Part shown: positions 32,827 to 43,891 of the stretch, piece after piece
How positions within the stretch are numbered: position 1 is the first letter of the stretch
How the letters are laid out: every line of letters starts with the position of its first letter
Assembly (NCBI GenBank): GCA_032718475.1
Contig: JAUCBJ010007942.1
Span: 1-64,000 of the forward strand
Direction: 5' to 3'
DNA length: 64,000 nucleotides
Origin: Nemertoderma westbladi
Lineage: Eukaryota > Xenacoelomorpha > Nemertodermatida > Nemertodermatidae
The notes under the pieces: model-generated
What the model was told of the DNA's origin: nothing
Databases searched by the model: none
The model's input: the letters and a program-made list of their open reading frames with translations, nothing else
Made by a program: the position numbers and the translations under genes

Positions 32827-34596
32827 TTACGTCGGTGTGGCGTAAGTGGCCGTCTTGGTGGATGTTGTCTGGGGTTTTTGTCGGTTGGAGGATGGCAAGG
32901 TGATCCCTTCTGCTACGATGTGCTGGTCAGTGTAGTTGGATCGAGTTTCTACAACTGCTTCCCTGGATATCAAAAGGTACACATCCTCTAGTTTTAAGAA
33001 TCCACCCCGCTCTTCTCGCTGGTATTCGATCTTTCTCCACTCCCGACGAAGTCGATGGTGGAGTCGTCCTATGATCTTTAATAGGACTGTAGGGGTATTC
33101 CCGTAGTCAAGTTGTCCAATGGATCTTAAAGTAGTGATAGCGTTCTTTATCTCGTCGGCCAGTTTTAATAAGTCGACGGGTTTAGTGATAGCCCCTCCCT
33201 TACAGAGTTCCTCTATTACTGACCTGGCCATACTGACTGTACCTCCATATATCGAAGTTAAACGATCGTACGCTAGTTCGAAGGCGTCCGGTACACCAAC
33301 GAAGGTCTCTGCCAAACGTTTAGGTTCTCCTGACAACGTTTGAAGCAGGTAATTAAACTTCTCCCGTGATGTAAAGGCGCACACGGCGATCTGAGATTCG
33401 ATATAGTCTACGAAAGTGTGCCAGTGTTTTGAGCTACCGGAAAACTTAGGTGGTTGTTGCACCGGCAATCCCTGTCTGGCTGCGAATTTCGCTATCTCCT
33501 CGGCAACGTTCAGAGTTTCGCGTCCTTGGTTGGTACACTGGTTGATATCCCTTCTTGGCGCTTTTCCCTGATACAATGTATGTTTTGAAGGTACCAGTCT
33601 TTGTGGTTCCTTCGGGTGTCTATTGTGTTCGAATTCAGTGTTCCTCGAACTATCGGTTTGAACTTCCTCCAGACGCTCCTCGATCTGAGCCAACTTGTTA
33701 ACAACTGGTCGCAGGATGTCGGCGAACTGTTGTGTGCTGATTGCGTCCGTTGGTTGTAACGCCTTCTGTGTTGGTGTATTCTGTGGAGGATCGTCTACAA
33801 AGGAGTTATCTGAACGCTCGCGTTTATATTCATCGGCCGCCCCTGTTCTAAATACCTCGCGTTTCGGGTAATCCGATTCGCTCGAAGTACTACTATCATC
33901 TGGATATGGTGGTCGACGTGCTCGCGTCCGTTGCGTCGTACGAATTCTCACGTTTCGTTTCGGAACATCGTCCACTGATCTCCGTTGTTCGGTAGGCTCA
34001 CAAGTCTTCCTCGAAGTCGTAGATTGCGATGTAAATTGGTTGAACGGTCGCGTATCCACTGTTCTCCGTTGTTCGGTAGGCTCACAAGTCTTCCTCGAAG
34101 TCGTAGATTGCGATGTAAACTGAACCGGTGGTCGAGTAACAGCGTTTGAATCCAAAGGCCTTGTTGGCCTAAACGTCATTGGGTAAGCGTAGTGTGTAAC
34201 AGGTTTTGGCGTCAGAGGTGGACTCACCTGTTTTGTCGTCAGTAGTGCAGGTCCAGTCAACAAACTACTACGATCTGTAATTGGTGGGTTACTTACCTTG
34301 ACTTTCGGAATAGGCGACGACGTTGCTCTTGGTGGTGTAAACTTGTCCGGAATAACAAACCTGTGTTCCGTCGCACCATGGATAGGAGAAATATCACTAC
34401 TACCCGCAATCGAAACAGGTTCCTTAGTTGTAACTGGTGCGAACATAGGGGTTACTTGAGGGAATCTTTGACATAAGTCCTTTACTAATTGTCGTTCCCG
34501 TCCAGGTGCTCCTATCGAACCTTCCTTTAGTCGTTCCTGGATTTGGCGGTGCCTTACCTCTATCTGGTCCAAATCATGTCCGTCACGAGATCTCAT
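32827..34596 (-). pseudogene. Element A gag, central part (DUF1759-like)
   Basis: A 589-codon stretch in the same frame as its upstream and downstream neighbours, bounded by stops at 34600-34602 (TGA) and 32827-32829 (TAA). The first 380 residues are Pro/Ser/Thr-rich and contain a duplicated block with 'QFTSQSTTSRKTCEPTEQRR' (DNA at about 33985-34125). From about 385, 'FAARQGLPVQQPPKFSGSSK', 'EKFNYLLQTLSGEPKRLAET', 'AYDRLTSIYGGTVSMARSVI' and 'LHHRLRREW' match the Gag core of BEL/Pao elements (DUF1759-like). It builds the capsid-like particle. Three stops in one otherwise open frame could be decay or readthrough sites. Confidence 0.75.
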
Positions 34597-34602
34597 CGAT
34601 CA

Positions 34603-35982
34603 ATCACGGGCTAGAAGATCCAGATTTTCCTTGGTTTCGGCTAATTCTCTCGCCCTTTTCTCAAGTTCGAAACGAAGTTTAACTTCCTTTTCTCGTTGTT
34701 CCGTTTGTTGTTATTGCGCCTCGAACTCTGCTTGTCGTATCGCTTGTTGGGCTTTTATTTGCCGTGTCTTCATCTCGACTCTGGCTTCTGAAACTAACCT
34801 TTTTCTTTCTAACTCTGCCGCTTCCGTTTGTCGCTCTAACTCTGCCGCTGCCGTTTGTCGCTCTAACTCGGCCGCTGCCGCTGCCGTTTGTCGCTCTAAC
34901 TCGGCCGCTGCCGCTGCCGTTTGTCGCTCTAACTCGGCTGTTGCCGTTCGTTGCGCTAACTCGGCCGCTGCTGCTTGTTGGGCAATGTCCAACTCTAACC
35001 TTTCCATTTCGGCCGCTTCGAGTTCGGCTTGTTCCTGCAGATGAGAGATTCTCGCTACATTCGCAACACGTATTTTCTCTTCCTCTACCGCTGTTTGTAT
35101 CATTAGCAGTTGAGTTTGTTCTTCCATCTCGTGTTGCTGTCTGTAGAACTGTTGCTGTTGTCGAGCAACTTCTGACGTGACCATGCTTACCTCGTTAATC
35201 TCACTGCGAATACTCACCAGTGATTGATTCAGTATTCCCGGTGCCGATTCGATTCGTGCGGGTGAAGTTTCCCTCGTATATTCCGGCACGGTTTCCCAAT
35301 CTCCGACATCCTCGCCGCACATACGTAAGTGGTCCGTCAGATGTTTCAATTGTCCATCCAGTCGGTACAGTTCCTGTTCTTCCTCGGGCTGTAATAATTC
35401 GTCCGAAACTGACTCACCTAACAACTGGTCCGCTTGTTCCTGTTGTATCTGTCTAATCGTCGACTTAAACTGAATCAGTTTCTCTCTAGCGATCATTAGT
35501 TTCTCGAGGATTCTAAGTTGAGTATCCATGTCCTGTCTCTGTCTAGCTAGATCTTGTAGACCAACTAGATTATCTACGGACTTATATACTTTACTCTGTA
35601 CTCTAACCTGGAGGGTGTAGAACTCGAATCGAGACATCGGAGCGGTCAACTCGTCTAATATGCGTTGACCTTCTCCAATACTCCTGGTAATATGCGCCAT
35701 GTATCCACCGACGCTTCTAACCACACTTTCTGTGCTTCCTGCTGAACTTACCATTTCCGTTTCCCTGTATCTAGGTTGCGGAACAGTTAGAAAGTCCTCG
35801 GTCCTGCCGTCGCCTCGTACTACGGCATCCGGTACTCCCGTTGGATGTACTGGTGACGCACACGGTGTAGGTTCGGTAGGCTCGCGAGTCTTCCCCTGTT
35901 GTTCTTCCGCTGCTGACTTATCCGCGTCACATGAGTCATAGTCGGTAGGTGTATTCTTCGTATAGTCTTGTTTGTCACTCAT
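34603..35982 (-). pseudogene. Element A gag, N-terminal coiled-coil part
   Basis: Starts with an ATG at 35982 and runs 423 codons to TAA at 34711-34713. It is then open again in the same frame for 36 codons to the TGA at 34600-34602. The N-terminal 130 residues are acidic and disordered. About 130-210 is helical, and 290-423 is a long coiled coil rich in Gln, Glu, Ala and Arg, with repeated 'AAELERQTA' units encoded by 24-36-bp DNA repeats (34810-34990). A coiled-coil N-terminus is common in retroelement Gag proteins. The start is preceded by the roughly 810-bp leader following the 5' LTR. Confidence 0.7.
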
Positions 35983-36793
35983 TTCGGTAGTTGTAAGTCA
36001 AGTAAAGTGAGTGTCAAAGTATCAAACTTACCGTTTTTTATCTAAACGGTACTAATTACAGTCATATAAAATTAGCCTACCGGCCGATTTTATAGCAGAT
36101 GGATAAAATTAGCCTAAACGGCCAATTTTATAGCAAATAAATGTCACGGAATAAGTATATAATAAAATTAGCCTAGCGGCCAATTTTATAACAAATAAAT
36201 CGGATAATGATATGCGTTATCAAAAGGTAAATTAAATACAATAATACGGACTAATTCAGCAATGAACAAAGAAATCATACGGAATGCATAAATACTTGAG
36301 ACAGTGGAACCCACAATAATTTTAACTAATACGGTAATGCCTAACTTATTTATGCAACTTTTCGAACTCACCCACTCCAATAATTCTCCAGAAAAACAGA
36401 TTCCCAGATACAAACCGGACGTGAACCTTTCCGTTTTCAGCGTTGCGGACGAAGCGCGATTTTCCCAACCAAAGTTGTTGGGTTATCTATCTCCCAAACT
36501 TGCTAAACACGGTCTTGCTCCCGTTACAGTCTAGAAATGAGTTCTGAATCCTGAAAAACAAAAGAGTTAGGTTTTACTTTTACGAAAAATTTTGTACCGG
36601 TACAATATGGTATTTAAACCCTTTTAAACACCGGTATTCAATTCCAAAAATAATTTTACACGCGGTTCAAATCAAATTTTATTTCAAAAAATTTAGCACT
36701 TAGCTAATCAAATATAAATTTTTACCTCAAAATACAAAATTTTCAAATAACTTTAGTCCTACCGAACCGTAGTTCAGTAAAACACATTCCTAC
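35983..36793. other. Element A 5' leader
   Basis: AT-rich leader between the 5' LTR and gag. It holds three tandem-like copies of 'ataaaattagcctaNcggcc' followed by 'aattttatagcaaata' (about 36065-36200). The bases next to the LTR (minus strand GTAGGAATGTGTTTTACTG) do not give an obvious tRNA primer-binding site starting with TGG, so the priming tRNA is unknown. Confidence 0.6.
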
Positions 36794-38706
36794 TATATGA
36801 AGAGACAGCAACAATACCTGCAATATCCTACTGTAAAGTTTGTGAATCAAATCATAAATCCGACCTTCTCACCAAAACAGTAAACTTCAAGTAAGCGAAT
36901 ATATTGCAGTATCGATCTCTTATAACCGGTGAGGCAGAAAACAGTCTACGAGCAGACAAACTTCGATGAAACAAAATCCCGCGCAGCGAATCCTAAAATC
37001 AGGCTGACTCACTGACGGACTAAGGGGCTCGTATACTTTGCCGCGGTGTGATTTATATGGTTGGGCGAAGGGACGCTAGCTAGGTACAGAGGCAGAGATT
37101 TGGAGATGTCTAACTAGCGGGCAAAGCACAGTAAGGACGAAAGTTTATTTTATATATTTTGAGGTGTAAATAATTTCTAACGCGCGTGTGTTAATTCTGA
37201 ATGGTCAAAAGCAGTTTTGCTCCTTCACATATATAATTACTGGGTACGGTGTGCATTTTACGAATATTCTAATTTTATAACTTGTAGGTCCAATACTCAC
37301 GAATGATAAGGTTCCTTCCCCTCTTGCGTATTTCCAGGACTCAAATTCAGGCATAAGGTTAATGCTACGCCCAGAATTCGGCAATTTTAATTTACCAGGT
37401 CCCTAATACTAAGAAGAAATGTGTTAGTTTACTACAGTAGGCGTACTGTTACTAATAGCTATCCTGGCGTCCTATCTAGAATTTTAGTCACCTAGGTAGG
37501 CTGGGTAACTTCCTATTAGGGCGTTGGCGGGGACACGGTAGATGTTAGTATATCCCTAATAGCCTCAATTTATTTGCGCCTAGTTGTAAACTGCCCTACC
37601 GCCTGAATGGTACAATCCCAATTCAGGTGAAAACACAGCAACCATCCTAGCCTACAAGTTCTAATGCAATGGACACCGTCGTACTACAAATAGTCGCACA
37701 CGCACCTGTACTTAGCAAGAGTTAGGCGTACAGTTTGCTGCACCCTACCAATTTGTATGCTTCGTACCGGTGTGCCTACGTCCTATCTGCGTACTAGTAT
37801 CTGCCTGCGCTCTCCCCCCGTAGGAATGTGAAGGTCTACTGTGGTTTTTCCTGAATTAAGACAGTACAGTCCCTAAGATGTAATTTTAGGCTCACAGCGT
37901 GTCACTACTTCTACCTTTTGATCTTTGGTCTTACACTTAGGTAGCGAGGCGTCGAACGCTGTCTAACCTTTCAGGCGATGGGCGAATAACTCAAGATGGT
38001 ATTGCGGGTTGTCTCTTGTCTACATTCCCCTGATGTTCCCGTTCATTGCTGCGGCCCGATCTCTAGCCGGCCATCCTGTCCCTTAGGTTTGTTCACCGTA
38101 GTGAATCATGGTGAAAGAAAAGCAGATAGCGGTATTTCTGAATTTATTGCAGATAATAATACAAAATGTAATCTGAATACTAATGACAGAATAAACAAAT
38201 ATCAGATAACTCAGAGAGATAGATTATGGTATACTTGCACGACATAAGAGATTAAGATTGATAGATAACTAATGAACAAATCGCACCTTTATATAGCAAA
38301 TTTGTGCTGCAATCAATCGAGAAAATTCTCGATTGTTCTATAGGTTCTAACAGGGTTTTAAAGATAGCTATTGGTCCAGCTAATATATAACTTGCACGAC
38401 ATTGGTTACAATCAAATAACTACAGTCTCATTGGTACAGACAAATGCAATTAATTTGTAGCGGTTAATTTAAATGAGTTGAAATTCTGTACAAAAAATAA
38501 TTCGCACTTACTAGGATTCGAACTCAATACCTACTACACATATAATTTCCAACGCTCTACCGACTGAGCTACTGAACCACTTGACCAATAGGCGTACAAA
38601 TGATAGAACAAACACAAATGAGGACTCAAAGTAATCTTTTACAAAGTTAATTCGAATAAAATTAAAATTTTTAAAATCCACGGCATTTAGGGAATATAAT
38701 TCTATA
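36794..38706 (-). repeat. Element A 5' LTR
   Basis: 1913 bp, nearly identical to 17542-19445. Compared by eye, differences are about four substitutions, one 7-bp indel (near 37928) and one 2-bp indel (near 38293). It begins (minus strand) at TATAGAATTATATTCC. It would hold the promoter and polyadenylation signal, but I cannot place them. Confidence 0.9.
38500..38580 (-). repeat. tRNA-like (Pol III box A/B) segment in the 5' LTR
   Basis: The same sequence as at 19240-19320: TAGCTCAGTCGGTAGAGC then GAGTTCGAATCC, on the element's sense strand. Its presence in both LTRs is expected, because LTRs are copied from one template. Confidence 0.6.
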
Positions 38707-38711
38707 GTGTG
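38707..38711. repeat. Target-site duplication GTGTG, right side of element A
   Basis: Matches 17537-17541 exactly and abuts the right LTR end. The flank continues 'aattacaatagg'. Confidence 0.8.
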
Positions 38712-41568
38712 AATTACAATAGGTTGGTGGGTAAATGTCAGTTAAGAGGTTTATTGCATCAACTCAAAGAATGGAAATAAATATTTAATATTCCCTTTAT
38801 TAAATTGGTTGCGTCATATTGCGGGATCAAACAAGATGTATTGACAATGACAACCATGGGATAGGGTGTGGTTCGTGAACTCAAACCGTCTCAATTGGTT
38901 GAAGATATCCGTACAGTATATTATACCGGATCGATAATTACACCCTGTCTGCACCATAAACCCGTGACTACAGTATAACCATATTTGGGGGGGGGGGGGG
39001 GGGGGCAAGCATCTTAGGTAACATGGAAGGCCTCGGGACAGTATAATACTGACACAATATACAGTACGCCTAATATTATATTTTGAGAAGCAGTTGTCTC
39101 CTAGAATGTATTTGCTGAAGTATGACTTAGCCATTCCCAATGTTGCCCTAAGGAATCCTGTGTATCCAACCCTACACATATTACAGACAGCAGGTAGGTG
39201 GTACACACAGGGGGGTTGATAGTAAGTAACTACAGGGTAATAAACCATCCCCGATGTTTTTATAGCTTGGTAGGATAGGTAAAATGCGAATGCGTAGTTA
39301 GAACTGAATTACATCATGCAACTCGTAACCAACTGCTCCATAATTTTGAAAGGCCAAAGTCGTTGTATGTGGTCGGTCGGTCGCCTGGCTAAATCAATTC
39401 GTAGCCATCATGGAGGGAGGCAGTGCAACCGGGGTACTAAATAAGCAATCCCAGTTATGAGCAATATGAGTATTGTAAATCACACATCAATGCGAGGAAT
39501 ACCTTATCAGACGAAGTGCTCTTACTTACTACTGTAATTACAGTATAATACTTAAACATAGAACAGTCTGTACGTAAAGTAAGTTATTATTCTTCGAATA
39601 AAAGTGATAAGGTGATTCAAGAGATTAATTCCTCCATATATGTACTGTAATATAAGCGGCTATAATCTATAATCGACACATCATTACATGTTTTACCACA
39701 ATTGATTAGTTTGGTAGAGAAAGAATTGCAGCTCTTAACCTCCATTGTCATCACCGTAAAATTATATTGATTCCAGTATGACTTGCAGGTTTGATTGTGG
39801 TGGTGCGGGTTGGGGGTGTGTGGATGAGTGCGAATGCGAACCGTCTGGGAATTTAAATCGCGTAATGAGGCCCCCGTCTGATGTTATGGAAGTTAATGGA
39901 AATAATTACTGAATTTCCGGCTACTATGTAGGTCTCTACTACTTGACACATTGTTCCTCCACACATAAATCATTGGTTGCCTCCAGGTGCAAAAATAATA
40001 GGGATGCTACAGTAAATAAGAACTATTGTACAACACCTTCATTATCAATATGCAATATTTGAATAGCCAACTATCGCGCATAATGGGGTTACAATGGTTT
40101 GTCAAATGCGCGAAATGTGCACTCCTCATTATCATCGCTAGTAAATGATTCAATTAGGCAATGACTAAACTAAACTACTGTAGGCTTAGTATAGATACCG
40201 GTAGAGGTAATCACAGGTTGGTATAGCAGAATTCTGAATTCCAGTAGGCCTAATAAGATTCGACTGTGTGTGATGAGTGTTGTCACCAACTTTTGAGTGT
40301 TGTCATGGATGGAGCGTTGAACTTTTTTTTATGGAACCTTGCAGGCGATATGATATTCACAAGGAAAACATGATTGTGATACTGTGATGTACTGTAGGTA
40401 CTGTGTTAGTCACAGTTTGTGGCTGAGTGTTAGGTGCATCACTAAACTTGGCACCCTACCATAAAATAAAATTTAGATTTCAAATAAATTTAGAATGTTT
40501 TCCAATAAAATCACAAAAATACTCTTTAGATATTAGAAACCCGTGATGATCAATTATGTTTGAAAAACTGCCATCGCTTCCTCCGTTCAATGCCTCAATT
40601 ACCTTTTATGAGTTGAGCTACTGTAGACAGTGACGTACTGTATCGGATAAGCAGGCGTCTATGTGAACAAATAAGAGGAAGTACTTTGGCTGACATGTGG
40701 GCTGATTGCGGTTGATACTGTTATCAACTACTCCCTACAGTATAGCACCATATGTTGCGCTGTAATTATTGGTAATTACAGTATATTGTGTTGTACACCA
40801 ACACCATGTCCAACAAGAATAACATTGTCTAAATTTAGACATTTTGTTAGCACACGAAAATAACGACAAGCCTTTTAAAAAAAATGAATGTCATATTTAT
40901 GCTAACAATATAAAATTATTTTTGGTGCCTATGCTAAGCAATACGTTAAATTATTTTTCTCATCGGATCATCCTATTTTTACTTTGTGTACCATTATTGT
41001 TAGGTTAAAATTGTTTTATAGTGCAATCTAAATACTGTATATCAATTTATTTGATTAAATCAATAATATTACCAACAAAGGAAGGTTATTGACCATTGTT
41101 GATATAAACCAACAAAGGAAGGTTATTGACTAGCCACCATCACCAAGTCTGTAGGCCTACACCGACTATCCTTAAGTGGTAGGCCTACACTTGCAAGGTA
41201 GAGCTTAGATTTGTTACACACACACACATACATTTTTAGAAAACGGCCATAGTGTAATTATAACAGTTCGCTGATGGCTCGCAGTTTTGACTCGCCCCAC
41301 ATTGTGTTCATAACATTGACAACATGTGCCACCCCTCTGGTGATCTCGTGTCCGCAGCAGTAAGAACAGCAGTCCCGCAAGTAATGTAATCGGCAGCACA
41401 ATCTCCACTGCCGCGCTAAAAAGGAAGTTGAATAGGATGAAGAATATAACAGTTGCACAGGACACACATCTTTGCGGCCTCCTTATTAAAAGGGTCGTTT
41501 TGTTACTTTACTTTTATGCGACTTTTTAACTTCAGTAAAAATTCTAAAATTATTTTAATTTTTCTTAG
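38712..41568. other. AT-rich intergenic region, no supported gene
   Basis: Contains a G19 homopolymer (38987-39005), a short direct repeat 'ccaacaaaggaaggttattgac' (about 41077 and 41109), and no motif-bearing frame. A hydrophobic 83-codon minus-strand frame (41214-41465) starts at an ATG but has no family signature. Confidence 0.5.
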
Positions 41569-41587
41569 ATAATCAAGTGGATATGCG

Positions 41588-42454
41588 ATGGAAGATAGAA
41601 AACATTCATTAACATGCAAGGGTGACAACGGCAACCCTATTGAGGTTCTATGTTTCAAGGATATTAACACATGTTGCGAGCGACGTGAGGACAACGGAAC
41701 GCTGCTATGTTGCAACACGGAAAATTCTACGGTACAGAGCATTATGGCTGATGAACAATCGTCATCTGTATTCGCGAAGTGGTACCCTTGGCTGATAGTG
41801 ATAGCGGTTGTAGGAATACTTTGCTGTATATTGTACCGTGTTTATAAAAACTACATTTTCAACAAAGATGATCAACCACGAAAAAAACCTAAGAAATGTA
41901 ACAAGAGTTCGGGGATTTTAGCAGCTGCCACTGCAGGTTTGGTCTTTGGAGTGCCGATGGAGTCAGAATACCGTGCGAAATTCGCCGGAGACAAATATAG
42001 TATCCCAGTTGCTGCTGCAATATTCCCAGAGTTATTCCCACCAAAAAATGGTAATGCGCAAGTAGCTGAAAATGATATAACTGAGTTGTCAGAGGTTGAC
42101 TCTCCGGTCGTGTGCAACATGCAGATGTTGTGCAGCTGTCGTGGGGCGGATTCCATGCGATACCCACTCCCAAAACGTATTCCGCACAACCCGCTGCGTC
42201 CTAAACGCACACCCATCCCTCGGGAGATAATGCACCCCTCCGAACTTCCCTACGTGCACTACCTCGATTCATACTCGGACGATTCGTGTAGTTCTTCGTT
42301 GCAACAGGGACCGTATATCAGCCAACCCTTCGCTAGATCCACAGAGGAAGCCGCCCAAATTGAACTTCATCGTGACTCTGGCGAGTTTGACAATGCGTTG
42401 GTAGACATGGCTGCTGGAAATATGAATGTTGTTAAATACACTATGAATATTTAA
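41588..42454 (+). CDS. Putative host exon: Cys-rich single-pass membrane protein
   Basis: A 288-residue frame, the best host-gene candidate here. The N-terminal 50 residues have cysteines at 10, 22, 29, 30, 41 and 42 (two CC pairs) and two N-glycosylation sequons (NGT at 36, NST at 46). A single hydrophobic helix follows at about 65-86 ('YPWLIVIAVVGILCCILYRV'), then a basic stop-transfer stretch and a long cytoplasm-like tail with Pro/Arg-rich and Ser/Asp-rich parts. Cys-rich ectodomain, one helix and a CC next to the membrane recall Shisa/WBP1/VOPP1-like proteins, but the match is loose. No signal peptide is encoded in this exon. A splice-acceptor-like 'tttttcttag' ends at 41568, but a TAA follows at once in this frame, so either the ATG at 41588 is the start or upstream coding joins elsewhere. 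Confidence 0.5.
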   Translation: MEDRKHSLTCKGDNGNPIEVLCFKDINTCCERREDNGTLLCCNTENSTVQSIMADEQSSSVFAKWYPWLIVIAVVGILCCILYRVYKNYIFNKDDQPRKKPKKCNKSSGILAAATAGLVFGVPMESEYRAKFAGDKYSIPVAAAIFPELFPPKNGNAQVAENDITELSEVDSPVVCNMQMLCSCRGADSMRYPLPKRIPHNPLRPKRTPIPREIMHPSELPYVHYLDSYSDDSCSSSLQQGPYISQPFARSTEEAAQIELHRDSGEFDNALVDMAAGNMNVVKYTMNI

Positions 42455-42682
42455 TTACAATAGATGCTCAATTTGGATGAAATGCGTTTGTTTCAAACGT
42501 TTTTCAGTCGTATTTCCCCCCATGATAATTTTACACTTTAAAATATTGTAGTACAATTTTTTCAGTTTTCTCAGACAAAGAGAATTTCCTATTTAAAGCA
42601 AGGACTCCTAGAATATAGTATTTATTAATTAATGTACTTGTTTAAACATTATAATCAACTTTCTAAATTTCTAATTTTAATA
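42455..42682. other. AT-rich sequence after the putative exon
   Basis: Possible 3' UTR of the membrane-protein exon. No clear AATAAA is seen here and nothing else is recognised. Confidence 0.4.
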
Positions 42683-42685
42683 TTA

Positions 42686-42908
42686 AGGCCATGATACACC
42701 ACAGGAGCGGCTAGCGGCAGCGGCGGGCGGCCGCGGCGACCGGCCGCTGTGAACGGCGACTTTTGGTATGATACACTATAGGAGCAGCGAGCGGCAGCGG
42801 CCATTTGTGGTGTATCATCACCCATAGAAAATAATGTGTTCTATTTATAAAAAGTGGCCGCTCGCCGCGGCCGCTGCCGCTCGCCGCTCCTGTGGTGTAT
42901 CATGGCCT
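42686..42908. mobile_element. Harbinger-like MITE (223 bp)
   Basis: Ends are AGGCCATGATACACCACAGG and its inverted complement, continuing as G/C-rich GAGCGGC/GCCGCTC repeats. TTA is duplicated at 42683-42685 and 42909-42911. A 3-bp TWA duplication with GC-rich inverted ends is the PIF/Harbinger hallmark. No coding content. It is a conspicuous GC-rich island in AT-rich DNA. Confidence 0.8.
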
Positions 42909-42911
42909 TTA

Positions 42912-43891
42912 CATTTACTCTTATATAAAATATATTAAGCAAAGGGGAAGTTCTCCCTATATTCTAGAATTATTGTCTGTTCTAGAATGGAATATATGGA
43001 TATATACTGACAATAATTAGTTTATCATTAATTCGAGCTTTTTGCTCAGGGTAGGTAAGAAATTAGTACTTTCATGTGTAGAGTTTTGCTGTACAGAACT
43101 TTATTATTTGTGGCGGCATTTGAAGAAAGGGACCTTAAAATAAATTGATAGTTCTGAGTAAAACGCATTTAAAGTTTTGGCAATTTTTATTGTTTCAAAA
43201 GTTTGTTAAATATTATTGGCATGGGGGAAATTCAAAATGTTATCTGTCATATAATTTTGTCAAAGAAAAGGTTAACCTAAGCTATGCTGTAACTGCATAC
43301 CTGTGCTTTAGTAGTAGGCCCTAGTACAGTACTATAATATTATAGTGTAATGAAATATTATCTGTAGTAGGCTATAATTAATTATAGCACTGTTATTTTT
43401 CTGTTTCAATTCTATTCTGACCATTATGATTGCAGATTACTTTTTTATAACTTTTGGGATAAAATAGAATAATCGATTTAAAAATTAAATATTATTAATA
43501 AAATGGCCAACAGCGAATGATATCTCAGATACCTCGAATTATTAAATATTATATTTATTTATATTCCTCACATATTTTTTCCTTGATTTTGCTCACTCTG
43601 TTTATTTTCGCTCCACCATTTTTAAATGGGATTATTTGTCCGAATTGTCCGGACACAATTCTATTGTTTATTATTGGAGCTGGAAAATTGGGGCCCGGAG
43701 AATGGGGACCAAGTCAATCAGGGCAAAGTATTTTAACGTACAAACAATTGGAATAATAAACATTACTTTAGTTTTCTTTAAATTAAATATAATATTATGA
43801 GTGATAGTGAATTTTACACAACAATCTAACAGGCGCTGTTAACTCAGTAGTTAATTTGAAATGAAGCATAAAATCATCAGCATACATTAAG
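42912..43891. other. AT-rich intergenic DNA, no gene seen
   Basis: No supported feature. A 79-codon plus-strand frame (43517-43756) starts with hydrophobic residues but carries no known motif. Confidence 0.5.

Larger units (their letters stand above)
17542..38706 (-). mobile_element. Element A: giant BEL/Pao LTR retrotransposon (21.2 kb)
   Basis: A complete LTR retrotransposon on the minus strand. LTRs lie at 36794-38706 (5') and 17542-19445 (3'). Gag (35982-32224), pol (about 31215-24072) and ORF3 (22675-20311) lie between, in that transcriptional order. The protease, RT, RNase H and integrase order, the RT motif YVDD, the DUF1759-like Gag and the DUF5641-like C-terminus identify BEL/Pao. 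Its length exceeds the usual 5-10 kb even after subtracting the 1.9-kb LINE-B insertion. Extra length comes from long LTRs, a long leader, a gag-pol gap, a 320-residue pol linker, a 1.4-kb spacer and ORF3. The LTRs differ by about four substitutions and two indels by eye, so insertion is recent, yet gag and ORF3 are interrupted. Confidence 0.9.

Noticed and set aside
34631-35180. Plus-strand frames of 137-138 codons rich in Ser/Ala or Leu/Pro
   Set aside because: Shadows of the repetitive coiled-coil region of gag on the opposite strand.
41214-41467. Hydrophobic 83-codon minus-strand frame as a small membrane protein
   Set aside because: No homologous motif, AT/GT-rich, starts beside a microsatellite (CACACACA); not supportable.
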